DNA of 64,000 nucleotides, taken from assembly GCA_035533275.1 (NCBI GenBank), contig DATLUD010000032.1, positions 1-64,000 of the forward strand, in the 5' to 3' direction. The notes beneath the pieces were generated by a model, which searched no databases, had not been told where the DNA came from, and worked only from the letters and a program-made list of their open reading frames with translations. This document shows positions 52,247 through 61,422 of the stretch, piece by piece; the first letter of the stretch is position 1, and every line of letters begins with the position of its first letter. Made by a program: the position numbers and the translations under genes. The stretch is from SCRA01 sp035533275. GTDB lineage: Bacteria; Vulcanimicrobiota; Vulcanimicrobiia; Vulcanimicrobiales; SCRA01.

Positions 52247-52753
52247 GTGCGGCTGCTAACCCGAGCGGCTCAACTCATTGGCGCGATGGGCATCATTCTG
52301 ATGCTCGTCGTGTCGGCGTTCGCCGCTACGCAACGGTATCTGTTTCATACGAGCGGCGCTTGGATCGAAGAGCTTGAGCAATACCTGCTGCTCATGACGG
52401 TCTTCGTCGTGAGCGGCAGCGCATACACGGAAGGCGAGCACGTCAGTGCCAGCATGGTGTTTCGCCTGCTTCCTCTGTGGTGCCAACGCCCTATCGGGGC
52501 GGCGATCGACGTCTTGGGCATCGCGTTCTCCGGATTCATGCTGCGAGAAGGGCTGCTGAAATCGTATCAGCTCTACACCGCTCACATTCGCTCAGGAACA
52601 TCGTTGCAGACACCCCTCTACCTGATCGCCTTGATGCTGCCGCTCTCCATGTTGCTGCTCGGCATCTCATTTCTCAATCACCTCATCTTCCAGGTCAAAC
52701 GCGCCAAGGCCCAAGCCGGTTCGACGAGCGGCGGTGGAAGGGCGTCGTCGTGA
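52247..52753 (+). CDS. TRAP transporter small membrane subunit (DctQ-like)
   Basis: A 168-residue membrane protein with four hydrophobic segments and the DctQ pattern: an N-terminal helix (AAQLIGAMGIILMLVVSAF), RYLFHTSGAWIEELEQYLLLMTVFVVSGSAY with the conserved EE, and two C-terminal helices. The start is GTG. The stop overlaps the GTG of the large subunit gene (GTGA). Together with DctM and the divergent DctP it forms a sodium- or proton-driven carboxylate importer. Confidence 0.93.
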   Translation: MRLLTRAAQLIGAMGIILMLVVSAFAATQRYLFHTSGAWIEELEQYLLLMTVFVVSGSAYTEGEHVSASMVFRLLPLWCQRPIGAAIDVLGIAFSGFMLREGLLKSYQLYTAHIRSGTSLQTPLYLIALMLPLSMLLLGISFLNHLIFQVKRAKAQAGSTSGGGRASS

Positions 52754-54024
52754 TCATCGCCGGCCTGGTGATTCTAGCGGTGCTCATCGTCCTGGGCGCG
52801 CCGCTGTTTCTCGCCATCGGCGTGGCCGCCATCGTGCTCCTCGTCTTCGGCTCCACCTATGCGCCCGATGTGATCGCCACCGTCTTCCAGTCGAGCATCG
52901 ACAACTCCGTATTCATCGCCATACCGCTTTTCATACTCACCGGGAAAGTGATGACGGGAAGCGGCGCCGCGCGCCGCCTGACCGGCTTCTTCGAATCGCT
53001 GCTCTGCCACTTGCCGGGCGGAATGGCGATCGTGTCGATCGTTAGCTCCGTGTTCTTCGGAGCGATGACCGGCTCCAGCATCGCCGATACGACCGCCGTC
53101 GGCACGATCATGATCCCGGCGATGGTAGAAACCGGTTACACACGCCGCTTCGCGGCCAGTGTCGTTGCAGCCGGCGGCTGTTTGGGTATCTTGTTCCCGC
53201 CCGGCATCCCATTGATTCTCTTCGGCGCCATCGCGCAGGTTTCGATCGCCCGCCTTTTTCTCGCAAGCCTCATTCCCGGGATCGTCGTGGCCGCCATACT
53301 CATGGCCATTGCCGTCACCATTGCCGCCCGCGACGGAGGAACGCGGTTGCCGGCACGCTCGTGGGCGGAGCGATACGCAGCGTTTCGCAGGGCCCTCCCC
53401 GCCCTGCTGCTGCCGATCATCGTATTGGGCGGCATTTACCTCGGACTGGTCACCGTTACCGAGGCTGCGACCCTCGCGGCCGTGTATGCGATCTTCATCT
53501 CCGCCACGGTCTATCGAGAGCTGTCATTCTCGGCGTTCGTTCGCCAACTGGTGGAAACCGCGCAAGTCACGTCGATGATCATGTTCATCGTGGCCAGCTC
53601 GGCCGTCCTCGCCTTCTACCTCATCCAGAGCCAAGCCCCGCAACATTTGGCCACCGCGGTCGTAGGAACGAAGCCTTCCCTCACGCTCTTCTTGCTCGCG
53701 ACGAACGTCTCGTTTCTGATCTTGGGGTTCATTCTGGAGCCGCCGGCGATCATCTACCTCACGGTCCCGCTATTCGTTCCGCTTCTCTCCTTAGTCGGCG
53801 TGAGTCCGCTTCACTTCGCCATCATCATGATTCTTGCCATGCAAATCGGCCTCATCCACCCGCCCATCGGCTTGAATCTCTTCGTGGTCTCGGGCATATC
53901 GAAGGAGCCGGTGGAGGCCATCTCGCTTGCCGTCCTGCCGTTTCTCGCTGGATTGTTCGTCGCGCTCGTCATCATCAATGTCGTCCCGGGGTTGACCCTG
54001 GCGATTCCCGAGCTCGTGAAGTGA
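52750..54024 (+). CDS. TRAP transporter large permease (DctM-like)
   Basis: A 424-residue membrane protein of about a dozen spans. The GTG start at 52750 overlaps the dctQ stop; the frame is open to 52477 but that is a shadow. Family motifs are FIAIPLFILTGKVMTGSG, GAMTGSSIADTTAVGTIMIPAM, GGCLGILFPPGIPLILFGAI, TEAATLAAVYAI and IGLIHPPIGLNLFVVSGI. The gap to 54147 holds no gene I can support. Confidence 0.95.
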   Translation: MIIAGLVILAVLIVLGAPLFLAIGVAAIVLLVFGSTYAPDVIATVFQSSIDNSVFIAIPLFILTGKVMTGSGAARRLTGFFESLLCHLPGGMAIVSIVSSVFFGAMTGSSIADTTAVGTIMIPAMVETGYTRRFAASVVAAGGCLGILFPPGIPLILFGAIAQVSIARLFLASLIPGIVVAAILMAIAVTIAARDGGTRLPARSWAERYAAFRRALPALLLPIIVLGGIYLGLVTVTEAATLAAVYAIFISATVYRELSFSAFVRQLVETAQVTSMIMFIVASSAVLAFYLIQSQAPQHLATAVVGTKPSLTLFLLATNVSFLILGFILEPPAIIYLTVPLFVPLLSLVGVSPLHFAIIMILAMQIGLIHPPIGLNLFVVSGISKEPVEAISLAVLPFLAGLFVALVIINVVPGLTLAIPELVK

Positions 54025-54147
54025 CGCGGCATATGCGCCACGTTGCGGTTCGAGGAGCATGCGCGCGAAGCGCAGGCGGTCCTCGTCTTCCGGAAGCGGG
54101 GCCCACGTGTCGTGGTAATGGTCTATTTCGTCGTCGCTTGATTCGGC

Positions 54148-54873
54148 CTAGTCCCGAGGCCCGAAATACAACTCTCTCAACACGCCTCCGCTTGCTGCGC
54201 TCGCCGCGGATCCCGACCACACGACTGAGCCGGACCGCATGACGTAACAGTGATCCGCGACCCTGAGGCCCGCGCTGCCGTCCTGCTCCGCAAGCGCTAC
54301 GCCCATCCCCTCGCGTGCAAGCACGCGCAGCGAGTCCAACACCGCCTCCACCACGATGGGGCCCAATCCTTGAGATGGCTCGTCGATCAGGAGAAATGCC
54401 GGTTCGCTCATGAGCGCACGTCCAATCGCGACCATCTGCTGCTGGCCTCCGGACAACTCCTCCGCCCTTCTCTCGAGCCGCACCACCAGGTCTGGAAAGA
54501 GCTGGAGCGTCCTCGCGATTCGCTCTTGCATGAGTCTGCGCGAAAGCCGGCACTGGAATGCGCCGAGCTCGAGATTCTCTCTGACCGTCATTGGCCCGAA
54601 GAGCTCCCGCCCTTGCGGCACGAGCGTGATTCCTGCCCGCACGCGGTGCGGTACCGCCGCTCTCGTCACGTCACGATCCCCGAGCCATTCAGATCCCGAC
54701 CAGAACGGAAGTATTCCGGCGATGGCATTGAGCAGAGTGCTCTTGCCCGCTCCATTGGGCCCCAAGACGGCGGTGACCGCGCCGGGCCGTATCGAGAGAT
54801 CCACACCGAAGAGGACCTGAAGGTCTCCATAGCCCGCGCATCCCGCTCGCACCTCAAGTCCCGGCATGAGCAT
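54148..54873 (-). CDS. livF: LivF-type ABC transporter ATPase
   Basis: A 241-residue ATPase with Walker A GPNGAGKST, signature LSGGQQQMVAIGRALM and Walker B FLLIDEPSQGLGPIV. It starts 20 bp inside the 3-prime end of livG; an ATG two codons later (MPGLEV) is also possible. It is the last gene of the livHMGF set that follows an aminotransferase and a binding protein, the third Liv system in this window and the only one with separate M and G. Confidence 0.95.
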   Translation of the reverse strand: MLMPGLEVRAGCAGYGDLQVLFGVDLSIRPGAVTAVLGPNGAGKSTLLNAIAGILPFWSGSEWLGDRDVTRAAVPHRVRAGITLVPQGRELFGPMTVRENLELGAFQCRLSRRLMQERIARTLQLFPDLVVRLERRAEELSGGQQQMVAIGRALMSEPAFLLIDEPSQGLGPIVVEAVLDSLRVLAREGMGVALAEQDGSAGLRVADHCYVMRSGSVVWSGSAASAASGGVLRELYFGPRD

Positions 54874-55579
54874 TCCAGTCCTTGCCGAGATACGCCTCGA
54901 TCACGCGAGGATCACCGCGCACATCAGCGGGGGATCCTCTGGCGAGGACGCTCCCGAGCGCGAGTACGACGATATTATGACACGTGTTCAGGACGAACGG
55001 AATGTCGTGGGCGACGAGGACGACGCCGACTCCCTCTGAGGCGACGGACCGAATGAGCGTCTCCAGCAGGGTCTTCTCGTCGTCGGCAAGGCCAGTCGAC
55101 GGCTCGTCCAGCAGCAATGCATCCACCCTCCCCGTGCACGCCCGCGCGAGCTCCACAAGACGGCGCCCAGCCATGGGAAGCGTCGACGCAACCCGACGGC
55201 GCACGGGATCGAGGTAGGCGAGTACCGGTCCCGCGTGGCCACCTTTCCCAGAACCGAACCTCGCTAGATCCAAATTGTCCTCCACGGTGAGCCGCCTCAT
55301 CACCCGCGGGGTCTGAAACGTCCGGCGCAAACCAAGGCGCGCCAGCCGATGCGGCGCAAATCCGGTAACCGCCATTCCCGCCAGCTCCACCCGCCCGGCA
55401 TCGGGTCGCTCGTAGCCGCTGATCACATTCAAGAGCGTCGTCTTTCCCGCACCGTTCGGCCCCATGACCCCGAGAATCTCGCCGCGCTCCAATTCGAAGG
55501 ATGCCGCCGCTACGGCGCGCAAGCCGCCGAAGCTCTTGGAGATCTCCGACACCTTGAGCACAGGTACGCTACTCGACAT
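54854..55579 (-). CDS. livG: LivG-type ABC transporter ATPase
   Basis: A 241-residue ATPase with Walker A GPNGAGKTT, signature-equivalent LPMAGRRLVELARACTG, Walker B LLLDEPSTGLADD, and the LivG C-terminus RVIEAYLGKDW. It overlaps livM upstream by 11 bp and livF downstream by 20 bp. It is a separate gene here, unlike the two LivM-LivG fusions elsewhere in the window. Confidence 0.95.
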   Translation of the reverse strand: MSSSVPVLKVSEISKSFGGLRAVAAASFELERGEILGVMGPNGAGKTTLLNVISGYERPDAGRVELAGMAVTGFAPHRLARLGLRRTFQTPRVMRRLTVEDNLDLARFGSGKGGHAGPVLAYLDPVRRRVASTLPMAGRRLVELARACTGRVDALLLDEPSTGLADDEKTLLETLIRSVASEGVGVVLVAHDIPFVLNTCHNIVVLALGSVLARGSPADVRGDPRVIEAYLGKDWNAHAGT

Positions 55580-56573
55580 GAGCCGTCTCGCTCCCTCTGA
55601 CGCCCTCGCGTCCCGAGGAGGGGCTCCGCCGCAGCCGGGAGACCGCGACGTGGATCTGCCGAGGCACTCCGAGAAAGCCCTGCGGCATGAACAGCAGCAC
55701 CGCGACGATCGCGACGCCGTAGAGCAGCGCGCTATACGACGCGTATACGCTGAGCACTGCCGGAACCACGCCGACGACGCAAGCCCCGATCAAGGCCCCC
55801 CAAACGCTGCCCGTGCCCCCGACGAGCATCATCGTGACGAAGAGCACGCTCATATCCACGTTGAAAGGCTCCGGGCTGATATAGCTCAGGAAATGCGCAT
55901 AAACGCTCCCCGCGATGCTGGTCAAGCATGCCGATGCAACGAACACCGCGGTGCGAATCGCCTGGGGATTGATTCCGCAGGAGGCCATCGCGCGCTCATC
56001 ATCCCCGAGCGCGCGCAGAATCCGCCCAACCCGAGAATGATCGATGACCACAGCAGCGGTATAGATGATGGTAACCAATATCACCACCACGAAGAATGCA
56101 CTGCGCGGCGTTCCTAGGCCGGGAATTCCGACGATCCCGTTGAGTCCTCCCGTGATCGGAGTGGCATTCTCCAGCACGACCCGAACGATGATGGCAAACG
56201 CCAGCGTGGCGATCGCGAGATAGTGCCCACTAAGCCGCAACAGGGGAAAGCCGATGGCATACGCGACTATGCCCGCGATCGCGATTCCGACGAGCATCCC
56301 CACCAGCGGGTGCCAACCAAGGCGCGTCGTCGTGACGGCACTCGCATACGCCCCCACGGCGAAAAACGCTGCGTGGCCGAACGAAGGCCGCCCCGCATAG
56401 CCGAGCAGCAGCAAGAGCGCCAGCGAGGGCAGCGAGTACATCGCAATGACGATCCCGACGGTGAGCCAATAATCCGAGAGGAACATACGCCCGATAAACG
56501 CCACCCCCAGGCCAAGCAGCGCCAACGCGACAGCCTCGCCGAGTGCTCGGCGGCGCGCATTCACCATCCTCAA
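55569..56573 (-). CDS. livM: LivM-type ABC transporter permease
   Basis: A 334-residue hydrophobic permease with the LivM motifs LLLLGYAGRPSFGHAAFFAVGAYASA, TPITGGLNGIVGIPGLG, GINPQAIRTAVFVASA and VGGTGSVWGALIGACVVG. It is coupled by ATGA to livH upstream and overlaps livG downstream. Confidence 0.95.
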   Translation of the reverse strand: MRMVNARRRALGEAVALALLGLGVAFIGRMFLSDYWLTVGIVIAMYSLPSLALLLLLGYAGRPSFGHAAFFAVGAYASAVTTTRLGWHPLVGMLVGIAIAGIVAYAIGFPLLRLSGHYLAIATLAFAIIVRVVLENATPITGGLNGIVGIPGLGTPRSAFFVVVILVTIIYTAAVVIDHSRVGRILRALGDDERAMASCGINPQAIRTAVFVASACLTSIAGSVYAHFLSYISPEPFNVDMSVLFVTMMLVGGTGSVWGALIGACVVGVVPAVLSVYASYSALLYGVAIVAVLLFMPQGFLGVPRQIHVAVSRLRRSPSSGREGVRGSETAHVE

Positions 56574-57460
56574 AGGCGCTCCCGCTCCTCGACAAGGCTC
56601 GAGAATATTCCTTTCGGCAACGCTACCAACATGACGATGACAAATAGAAACGTGATCGCGTCTTGGAACTGCGACGAGATCAAACCGGCACCCAGCGACT
56701 CCACGACACCGATGATCAGCCCTCCGACGACGGCTCCCCTAAAATTTCCGAGCCCGCCGGTGATCGCCGCGGCAAAGCCCTTGAGCGTGAAGGACAAGCC
56801 GATAGCATACGAGGTCGTCGTAATCGGGGTGAGAAAGACCCCGACCAGCGCCGAGACGGCACCCGATAAGCCGAAGGCCATCATCGAAAGAACGCCGACG
56901 TCGATACCCACGATCCGCGCGCCAATGTCATTTACGGCCGATGCACGCATGGCTTTGCCAAACCGCGTATACGCGAAGAACGACGTGAGTCCCGCGAGCA
57001 GTACGAGGCACAGCGGAAGCACGAGAACGTACTGAGACGACATGCTGATCTTACCGAGAACGATCGGCGCTCTGCCGAGAAACGGATCGAAGATCAGCGG
57101 ATTGGTCCCGAAGGCGAACATCGTGACGTTGCTAAGAATGATGCTCACGCCGAACGTCAGAAAGATGTACGTCAACAGCGGTGGACGGAACCGCCGCGCC
57201 GTATTGATCACGACGCGCTCCACGACCAAGCCCACAAGGGCTCCGATCAACACGGCGGCCGTAGCCGCCACCCATAACGGACAGTGGAGCTCGGTTATGA
57301 ACGCCCACGTCATGACACCGCCGATCATCACGAATTCGCCCTGAGCAAAGTTGATGATCTGCGTAGCATTGTAGATGACGCCGATGCACACGGCGATGAC
57401 GCCATACATGAGTCCGATGAGTATGCCCGTTACGAGCAGCTGACCGATGACGCCTGCCAT
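56570..57460 (-). CDS. livH: LivH-type ABC transporter permease
   Basis: A 296-residue permease with LLVTGILIGLMYGVIAVCIGVIYNATQIINFAQGEFVM at the start and GLGNFRGAVVGGLIIGVVESLGAG near the end. The start MAGVIGQ (57460) is chosen where the hydrophobic protein begins; the frame is open fourteen codons upstream without a ribosome site. It lies 124 bp after the binding-protein gene. Confidence 0.95.
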   Translation of the reverse strand: MAGVIGQLLVTGILIGLMYGVIAVCIGVIYNATQIINFAQGEFVMIGGVMTWAFITELHCPLWVAATAAVLIGALVGLVVERVVINTARRFRPPLLTYIFLTFGVSIILSNVTMFAFGTNPLIFDPFLGRAPIVLGKISMSSQYVLVLPLCLVLLAGLTSFFAYTRFGKAMRASAVNDIGARIVGIDVGVLSMMAFGLSGAVSALVGVFLTPITTTSYAIGLSFTLKGFAAAITGGLGNFRGAVVGGLIIGVVESLGAGLISSQFQDAITFLFVIVMLVALPKGIFSSLVEERERL

Positions 57461-57584
57461 ATGCCCTGTCCTCGCGCAGCGCTCGCTACGTCGGTCCCGC
57501 ACTTCTCCTGCGTCTAGAGCGGCCGCGCGGGTCCCGCCGGACCCGCGCGGTTCGCAAGAGCGTCCGCAGCACGGTATTCGCCGC

Positions 57585-58763
57585 TTAGTTCCCGTACACC
57601 AGCTTGCCGTTGACGATCTTCGAGGTCACCAGCGAGTCGGCATGACACGCTGAATGGTTTCCGGGTGAGAATCGAGCGAGACACAGGGTCCCCTGATATC
57701 TCGTCTCATCCAAGGCGGCTTGAATCTTCTTCGGGTCGAGCGATCCAGCGCGCTTTATCGCATCCGCAAGAACCCAAGCGGCATCGTATGCGGCCGCAGC
57801 ACCATAGCCGCTCGGGTCGCGACCGTAGGCCTTGCGAAACGCTGGGATCATCGCATGGAGTTTCGCGTACCGAGGGTCGGACTTCGGCAACGTGTTCCAG
57901 ACCTCCTCGGCGAACGCTGTGTGTCTCACGTTCGACAGTGCATTTGGTCCCGCGATTTGAGCGAATTTCGTGTCGCCGATACCGAACGACACGGCGCTGA
58001 TGACCAGCGGCTGATGCATGCCCAACTCGTACATCTGCCGTGCAATCAGGGCCGGCGTGGTTCCTCCGCCGATGTCGATGATCGCGTCGGGATTCGCCTT
58101 GCGGATGGCTGTGAGTTGTGGCGTCATGTCCGTACTCGTCGACTTGAACGCCTCACTCGCTACGACGCGCACACCCTTCGCCGCGGCGTCTTGCTTCAGA
58201 TTGTCGCTGATCGATTGGCCGTATGCATTGCTATCGTAGATAATCGCTATCGATTTCGCGTTCTTTTGCGCGAGCGCGACGTTCAAGTCCCCCAAGGCTT
58301 CATCGTTCGGCTGAATCGAAAGGCTGTACGCGTAGGCCGGCGGCTGCGCGTGAGCGGCGACCGGCAGAAGCCCGAAACTCACGTCCGGTATCTGTCTTGC
58401 GGTTGCAATGCTGGCGAGCGCCGCCGTTCCCGCCGTGGTCGTCGGACCGAGAATGGCGATCGCTCCCTGATCGATGACCTGCTGAGCCGCCTCGACCGTC
58501 GCGGTTGGATCGCCTTTGTCGTCGAGGATGATCGGCTCGAGCTTGACTCCCGGAATCACGTTGGACTTGTTGATCTCGTCGATCGCGAGCAGAGCCCCGT
58601 CGCGTTCGTCGATCCCGTATGAAGCCACATACCCCGATAGTGACGCCAGTAGACCGATCTTTACCGTCTGCGTTCCGGCAGCCAAGGCGCGGCTTCCGGC
58701 GGCTATGAGAAAAATGCTGCCCATAACCGCGAGGGCCACTCCCAGCATTCGTGCGAATCTCAT
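57585..58763 (-). CDS. livK: ABC transporter substrate-binding protein (Liv/HAAT type)
   Basis: A 392-residue periplasmic binding protein. The start at MRFARMLG (58763) has a GGAGGGTAGG ribosome site just upstream; an earlier ATG (58787) lacks one. The signal peptide ends SRALAAG, then VKIGLLASLSGYVASYGIDERDGALLAIDEIN. The core shows the LivK-like SIAIIYDSNAYGQSISDNL. It is the cognate binding protein of livHMGF downstream. With a BCAT-like gene upstream, a branched-chain or related amino or oxo acid is a plausible ligand, but the specificity is inferred. Confidence 0.93.
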   Translation of the reverse strand: MRFARMLGVALAVMGSIFLIAAGSRALAAGTQTVKIGLLASLSGYVASYGIDERDGALLAIDEINKSNVIPGVKLEPIILDDKGDPTATVEAAQQVIDQGAIAILGPTTTAGTAALASIATARQIPDVSFGLLPVAAHAQPPAYAYSLSIQPNDEALGDLNVALAQKNAKSIAIIYDSNAYGQSISDNLKQDAAAKGVRVVASEAFKSTSTDMTPQLTAIRKANPDAIIDIGGGTTPALIARQMYELGMHQPLVISAVSFGIGDTKFAQIAGPNALSNVRHTAFAEEVWNTLPKSDPRYAKLHAMIPAFRKAYGRDPSGYGAAAAYDAAWVLADAIKRAGSLDPKKIQAALDETRYQGTLCLARFSPGNHSACHADSLVTSKIVNGKLVYGN

Positions 58764-58833
58764 CGTCCTACCCTCCATCTGTCCCATCGCTCCACGCGTA
58801 TCCGTCTCGTGCGTGACGAGCGCTTCTGTGTGA

Positions 58834-59781
58834 TTACACTGTAACGGGGGCGTATACCGGAGTCAGCCAGTGTTGTAGCGACATGTCCTCGCCTCTGGCG
58901 ATCCGAAAGTAGAGATCTTGGATTTCTTTGGTCAAACGGCCCGGACGGCCGGACCCGACGCTGATGTGGTCGATCGACACAACCGGCATGACTTCCATCC
59001 CCGTGCCGCAGAGAAACACTTCGTCCGCGACATAGAGCTCCGTTCTGTCGATCTCGCGCTGGATCACCATCCTCCCAATCCGCTCCTCAAAGAGCTGGAT
59101 CAGGGTCGACCTGGTTATGCTCTCAAGTATGCCGGCCGTCACCGGAGGGGTGCATACCTGATTGCCTCGGACGACGAAGATGCACGCGCCCGGCGCCTCC
59201 GAAACCGTACCGGACGAGTTGAGAAAGATTGCATAGTCGTAGCCGTTCGTGCGCGCCTCCAGCAGCGCGAAGCGGCTATTCTGGTAGTTTGCGGCGGCTT
59301 TGACTCTGGGAGGCATCACCGTATCGGAGATTCGCCGCCATGAACTGACGCAGACGCTCAGTCCATCCTCCAATGCCCGTGTTTGCGGCTTTGCCACTGC
59401 CGTGATGAAGAATCCCTCCTGTACGGGCTTCGTTTGAGCCCCATACTCCTCGCCGAAGCCGACATAGGCCACGGGCATGTAGTGCACGTCACCCCTGAAC
59501 TCGTTCCGCCGCAACAACTCGATCGATGCCGATACCATCTCGGGCGAGACCGCCTGCTTCATCCGCATGATCTTCATCGACTCCGCAAGGCGCGCGAAGT
59601 GCTCCTGAACGCGAAACACGTAAAGCTGCCCTTGCCCAGCGTTCCAGTATGCGCGAATGCCCTCAAAGACGCTGGCCCCCGTCATAATCGCCTGAGCGCG
59701 CACGTGCAGAACGCACTCTTGCCACGGGACGAAGCTTCCATCGATCCAAGCCCACTTCGGTGAACCCTGCTCAGTCGGCAT
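58834..59781 (-). CDS. ilvE: branched-chain amino acid aminotransferase-like (class IV) enzyme
   Basis: A 315-residue PLP fold-type IV aminotransferase with WIDGSFVPWQECVLHVRAQAIMTGASVFEGIRAYW, the PLP Lys in MPPRVKAAANYQNSRFALLEA, SSGTVSEAPGACIFVVRGN, and ELYVADEVFLCGTGMEVMPVVSID. It resembles IlvE, which interconverts branched-chain amino acids and their 2-oxoacids, though family IV also includes other aminotransferases. Its position between a hydroxyacid dehydrogenase and a Liv transporter suggests catabolism of an imported amino acid to an oxo- or hydroxyacid. Confidence 0.9.
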   Translation of the reverse strand: MPTEQGSPKWAWIDGSFVPWQECVLHVRAQAIMTGASVFEGIRAYWNAGQGQLYVFRVQEHFARLAESMKIMRMKQAVSPEMVSASIELLRRNEFRGDVHYMPVAYVGFGEEYGAQTKPVQEGFFITAVAKPQTRALEDGLSVCVSSWRRISDTVMPPRVKAAANYQNSRFALLEARTNGYDYAIFLNSSGTVSEAPGACIFVVRGNQVCTPPVTAGILESITRSTLIQLFEERIGRMVIQREIDRTELYVADEVFLCGTGMEVMPVVSIDHISVGSGRPGRLTKEIQDLYFRIARGEDMSLQHWLTPVYAPVTV

Positions 59782-59841
59782 GATGTCCCTCTCTGGATGA
59801 TTTGCGACGCATCGGTCGGTCTAGCGCTAGCGAGTTGCCTC

Positions 59842-60822
59842 TCAGGCGTACGAGCGGCGGGTATCCCATATCTGCGGATTCAGCAGCGTTGGCGGCTTTT
59901 CGCCGGCAAGCGCCTGGAGCACATACTCTGCGATACGGACTCCCATGTCGCGCGTGCTATCCTCCGTCAAGCCGGCATTGTGCGGCGACAACGTGACGTT
60001 GGGAAGCCGGAGCAGGGATGAGTCGGCGTCGGGCGGCTCGCGCTGAAACACGTCGATGCCGGCGCCCTTGATGCGGCCCTCCGCGAGTGCCGCGATGAGC
60101 GCATCCTCATCCACGATCGGACCGCGCGACGTATTGACGAGAATCGCCGTCGGCTTCATCGCCGCGATTGCCGATGCGCTCACCAGGCCACGCGTCCTAT
60201 CGCTCAACGGTACGTGAATCGAAACGACATCCGCCGTCTTCATCAGATCGTGGAGGGTCTCGACCTTCTCAACCTCGATCTCACCGGCCCGCTCCCGCGA
60301 TAGCGTCGGGTCATATACGAGCACCCGCATGTCGAAGCCCTGGCGGCACATCCGAGCGACGATGGCGCCGATGTTCCCGCAGCCGATGAGGCCAAGCGTG
60401 TGGCCCCAGAGATCGGAGAGGCGCCACTCGTCTCGTACCCCGAAGCGGCCCTCCGTGACCGCCCGATGACAATCCAAGACGCGCCGAAGTACGGCGAGCA
60501 TCAGCGCGACGGCACCTTCGGCCACCGCCGTGGCGTTGGCTCCGCCCGGTGTGTTCGCAACGACGACACCCCGTTCGCTAGCCGCGTTTAGATCGACGTT
60601 GTCGACGCCCGATCCGTGCTTGCCGATGACGACGAGACGTGGGCACCTGTCGAGGAGCTCGCCGGAAATGGGAAAGCCTCGGATGACCAGAGCGTCGGCG
60701 TGCGCCAATGCCGCATCCGAGCTTTCCGCGTTTCGATCACCGAAGAGGAGCGTGACCTCATGCTCTTGGCGCAGCCGCGCAATGCCGTCTTCGTGAATCG
60801 GATCGGTGACTACTATCTTCAT
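59842..60822 (-). CDS. D-2-hydroxyacid dehydrogenase (NAD-dependent)
   Basis: A 326-residue dehydrogenase. NAD-binding GCGNIGAIVARMCRQGFDM is followed by catalytic Arg in NTSRGPIVDEDAL, Glu in FQREPPD, and His in LSPHNAGLTEDS. It resembles phosphoglycerate or hydroxyacid dehydrogenases that lack a C-terminal ACT domain. It is the first gene of the (-) operon to 54148, followed at 60 bp by the aminotransferase. Together they could convert amino acid to oxoacid to hydroxyacid, or the reverse. A paralogue is at 27117-28112. Confidence 0.9.
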   Translation of the reverse strand: MKIVVTDPIHEDGIARLRQEHEVTLLFGDRNAESSDAALAHADALVIRGFPISGELLDRCPRLVVIGKHGSGVDNVDLNAASERGVVVANTPGGANATAVAEGAVALMLAVLRRVLDCHRAVTEGRFGVRDEWRLSDLWGHTLGLIGCGNIGAIVARMCRQGFDMRVLVYDPTLSRERAGEIEVEKVETLHDLMKTADVVSIHVPLSDRTRGLVSASAIAAMKPTAILVNTSRGPIVDEDALIAALAEGRIKGAGIDVFQREPPDADSSLLRLPNVTLSPHNAGLTEDSTRDMGVRIAEYVLQALAGEKPPTLLNPQIWDTRRSYA

Positions 60823-61140
60823 GATCAGCGTTACTTCTCAATCGCGCTTTACGAAGAATGAGTGAGAAGAATGAGTGACCGGTAGACGATCGCCGTTCAC
60901 CGTTCATCGAGCGGGCAGGCGCAATTTCGGAATAGCACCAGGAGCATTGTCTCAATGCACGCCCGGAGTCCCCACCTTCGAGCCTCGATCGCCGACTTAC
61001 GATAGCATGGGACCGTGGAGCGCACAAGGGGGTAGTTCCTTAGGTAGAATTTCGGGAGCGCGCATCCCCGACCGCAGGCCGGCGCTCGCGGGCAAACGCA
61101 TTTGGGTGTATTACCGCCGATATGTCGCGGCCATGCGATG
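60823..61140. other. intergenic region between divergent operons
   Basis: No gene I can support. It must hold the (-) promoter for the operon starting at 60822. It includes a 13-bp tandem repeat (60853-60878). The right part leads to the UGSC5 promoter at 61141. Confidence 0.5.
60853..60878. repeat. perfect 13-bp tandem duplication
   Basis: GAAGAATGAGTGA occurs twice head to tail, about 30 bp upstream of the hydroxyacid dehydrogenase start. It may be a recent duplication or a pair of binding sites. Confidence 0.8.
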
Positions 61141-61170
61141 TTGACACGAGAGAAACGACAATGCTATAAG
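61141..61170 (+). promoter_or_regulatory. sigma-70 promoter of the UGSC5 operon
   Basis: TTGACA (61141-61146) and TATAAG (61165-61170) have 18-bp spacing. The start would be near 61177, leaving a leader of about 245 nt before the ATG at 61423. The shared motif at 61195 lies inside this leader. Confidence 0.65.
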
Positions 61171-61194
61171 GACGTCAAGTAGCGACTCACTGTC

Positions 61195-61211
61195 TTCTCT
61201 TAGTAGAACAA
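61195..61211 (+). promoter_or_regulatory. leader motif shared with the UGSC3 operon
   Basis: TTCTCTTAGTAGAACAA matches 32854-32870 at 15 of 17 positions and is placed about 30 bp downstream of the -10 box, against 35 bp there. Candidate binding site of one regulator common to both selenoprotein operons. Confidence 0.5.
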
Positions 61212-61422
61212 TAACGCGCCTCCTGCGCAAAACGCCGTTGGAGGCAGTGGATGCACAGCGGCCAGGCGATTACGCTTGCAGGCGGGACGGCGAAGGCGCA
61301 CTTACGCTCGGCGATACGAGACGACGAGCACGGATTCGCGGTCGTCGCTGGGAGCCGCGGAGACATTCTGTGGAGAGCCCGATCGAGCGAGATGCAGAGC
61401 GATCGAGACCTAAGGAGAACCG

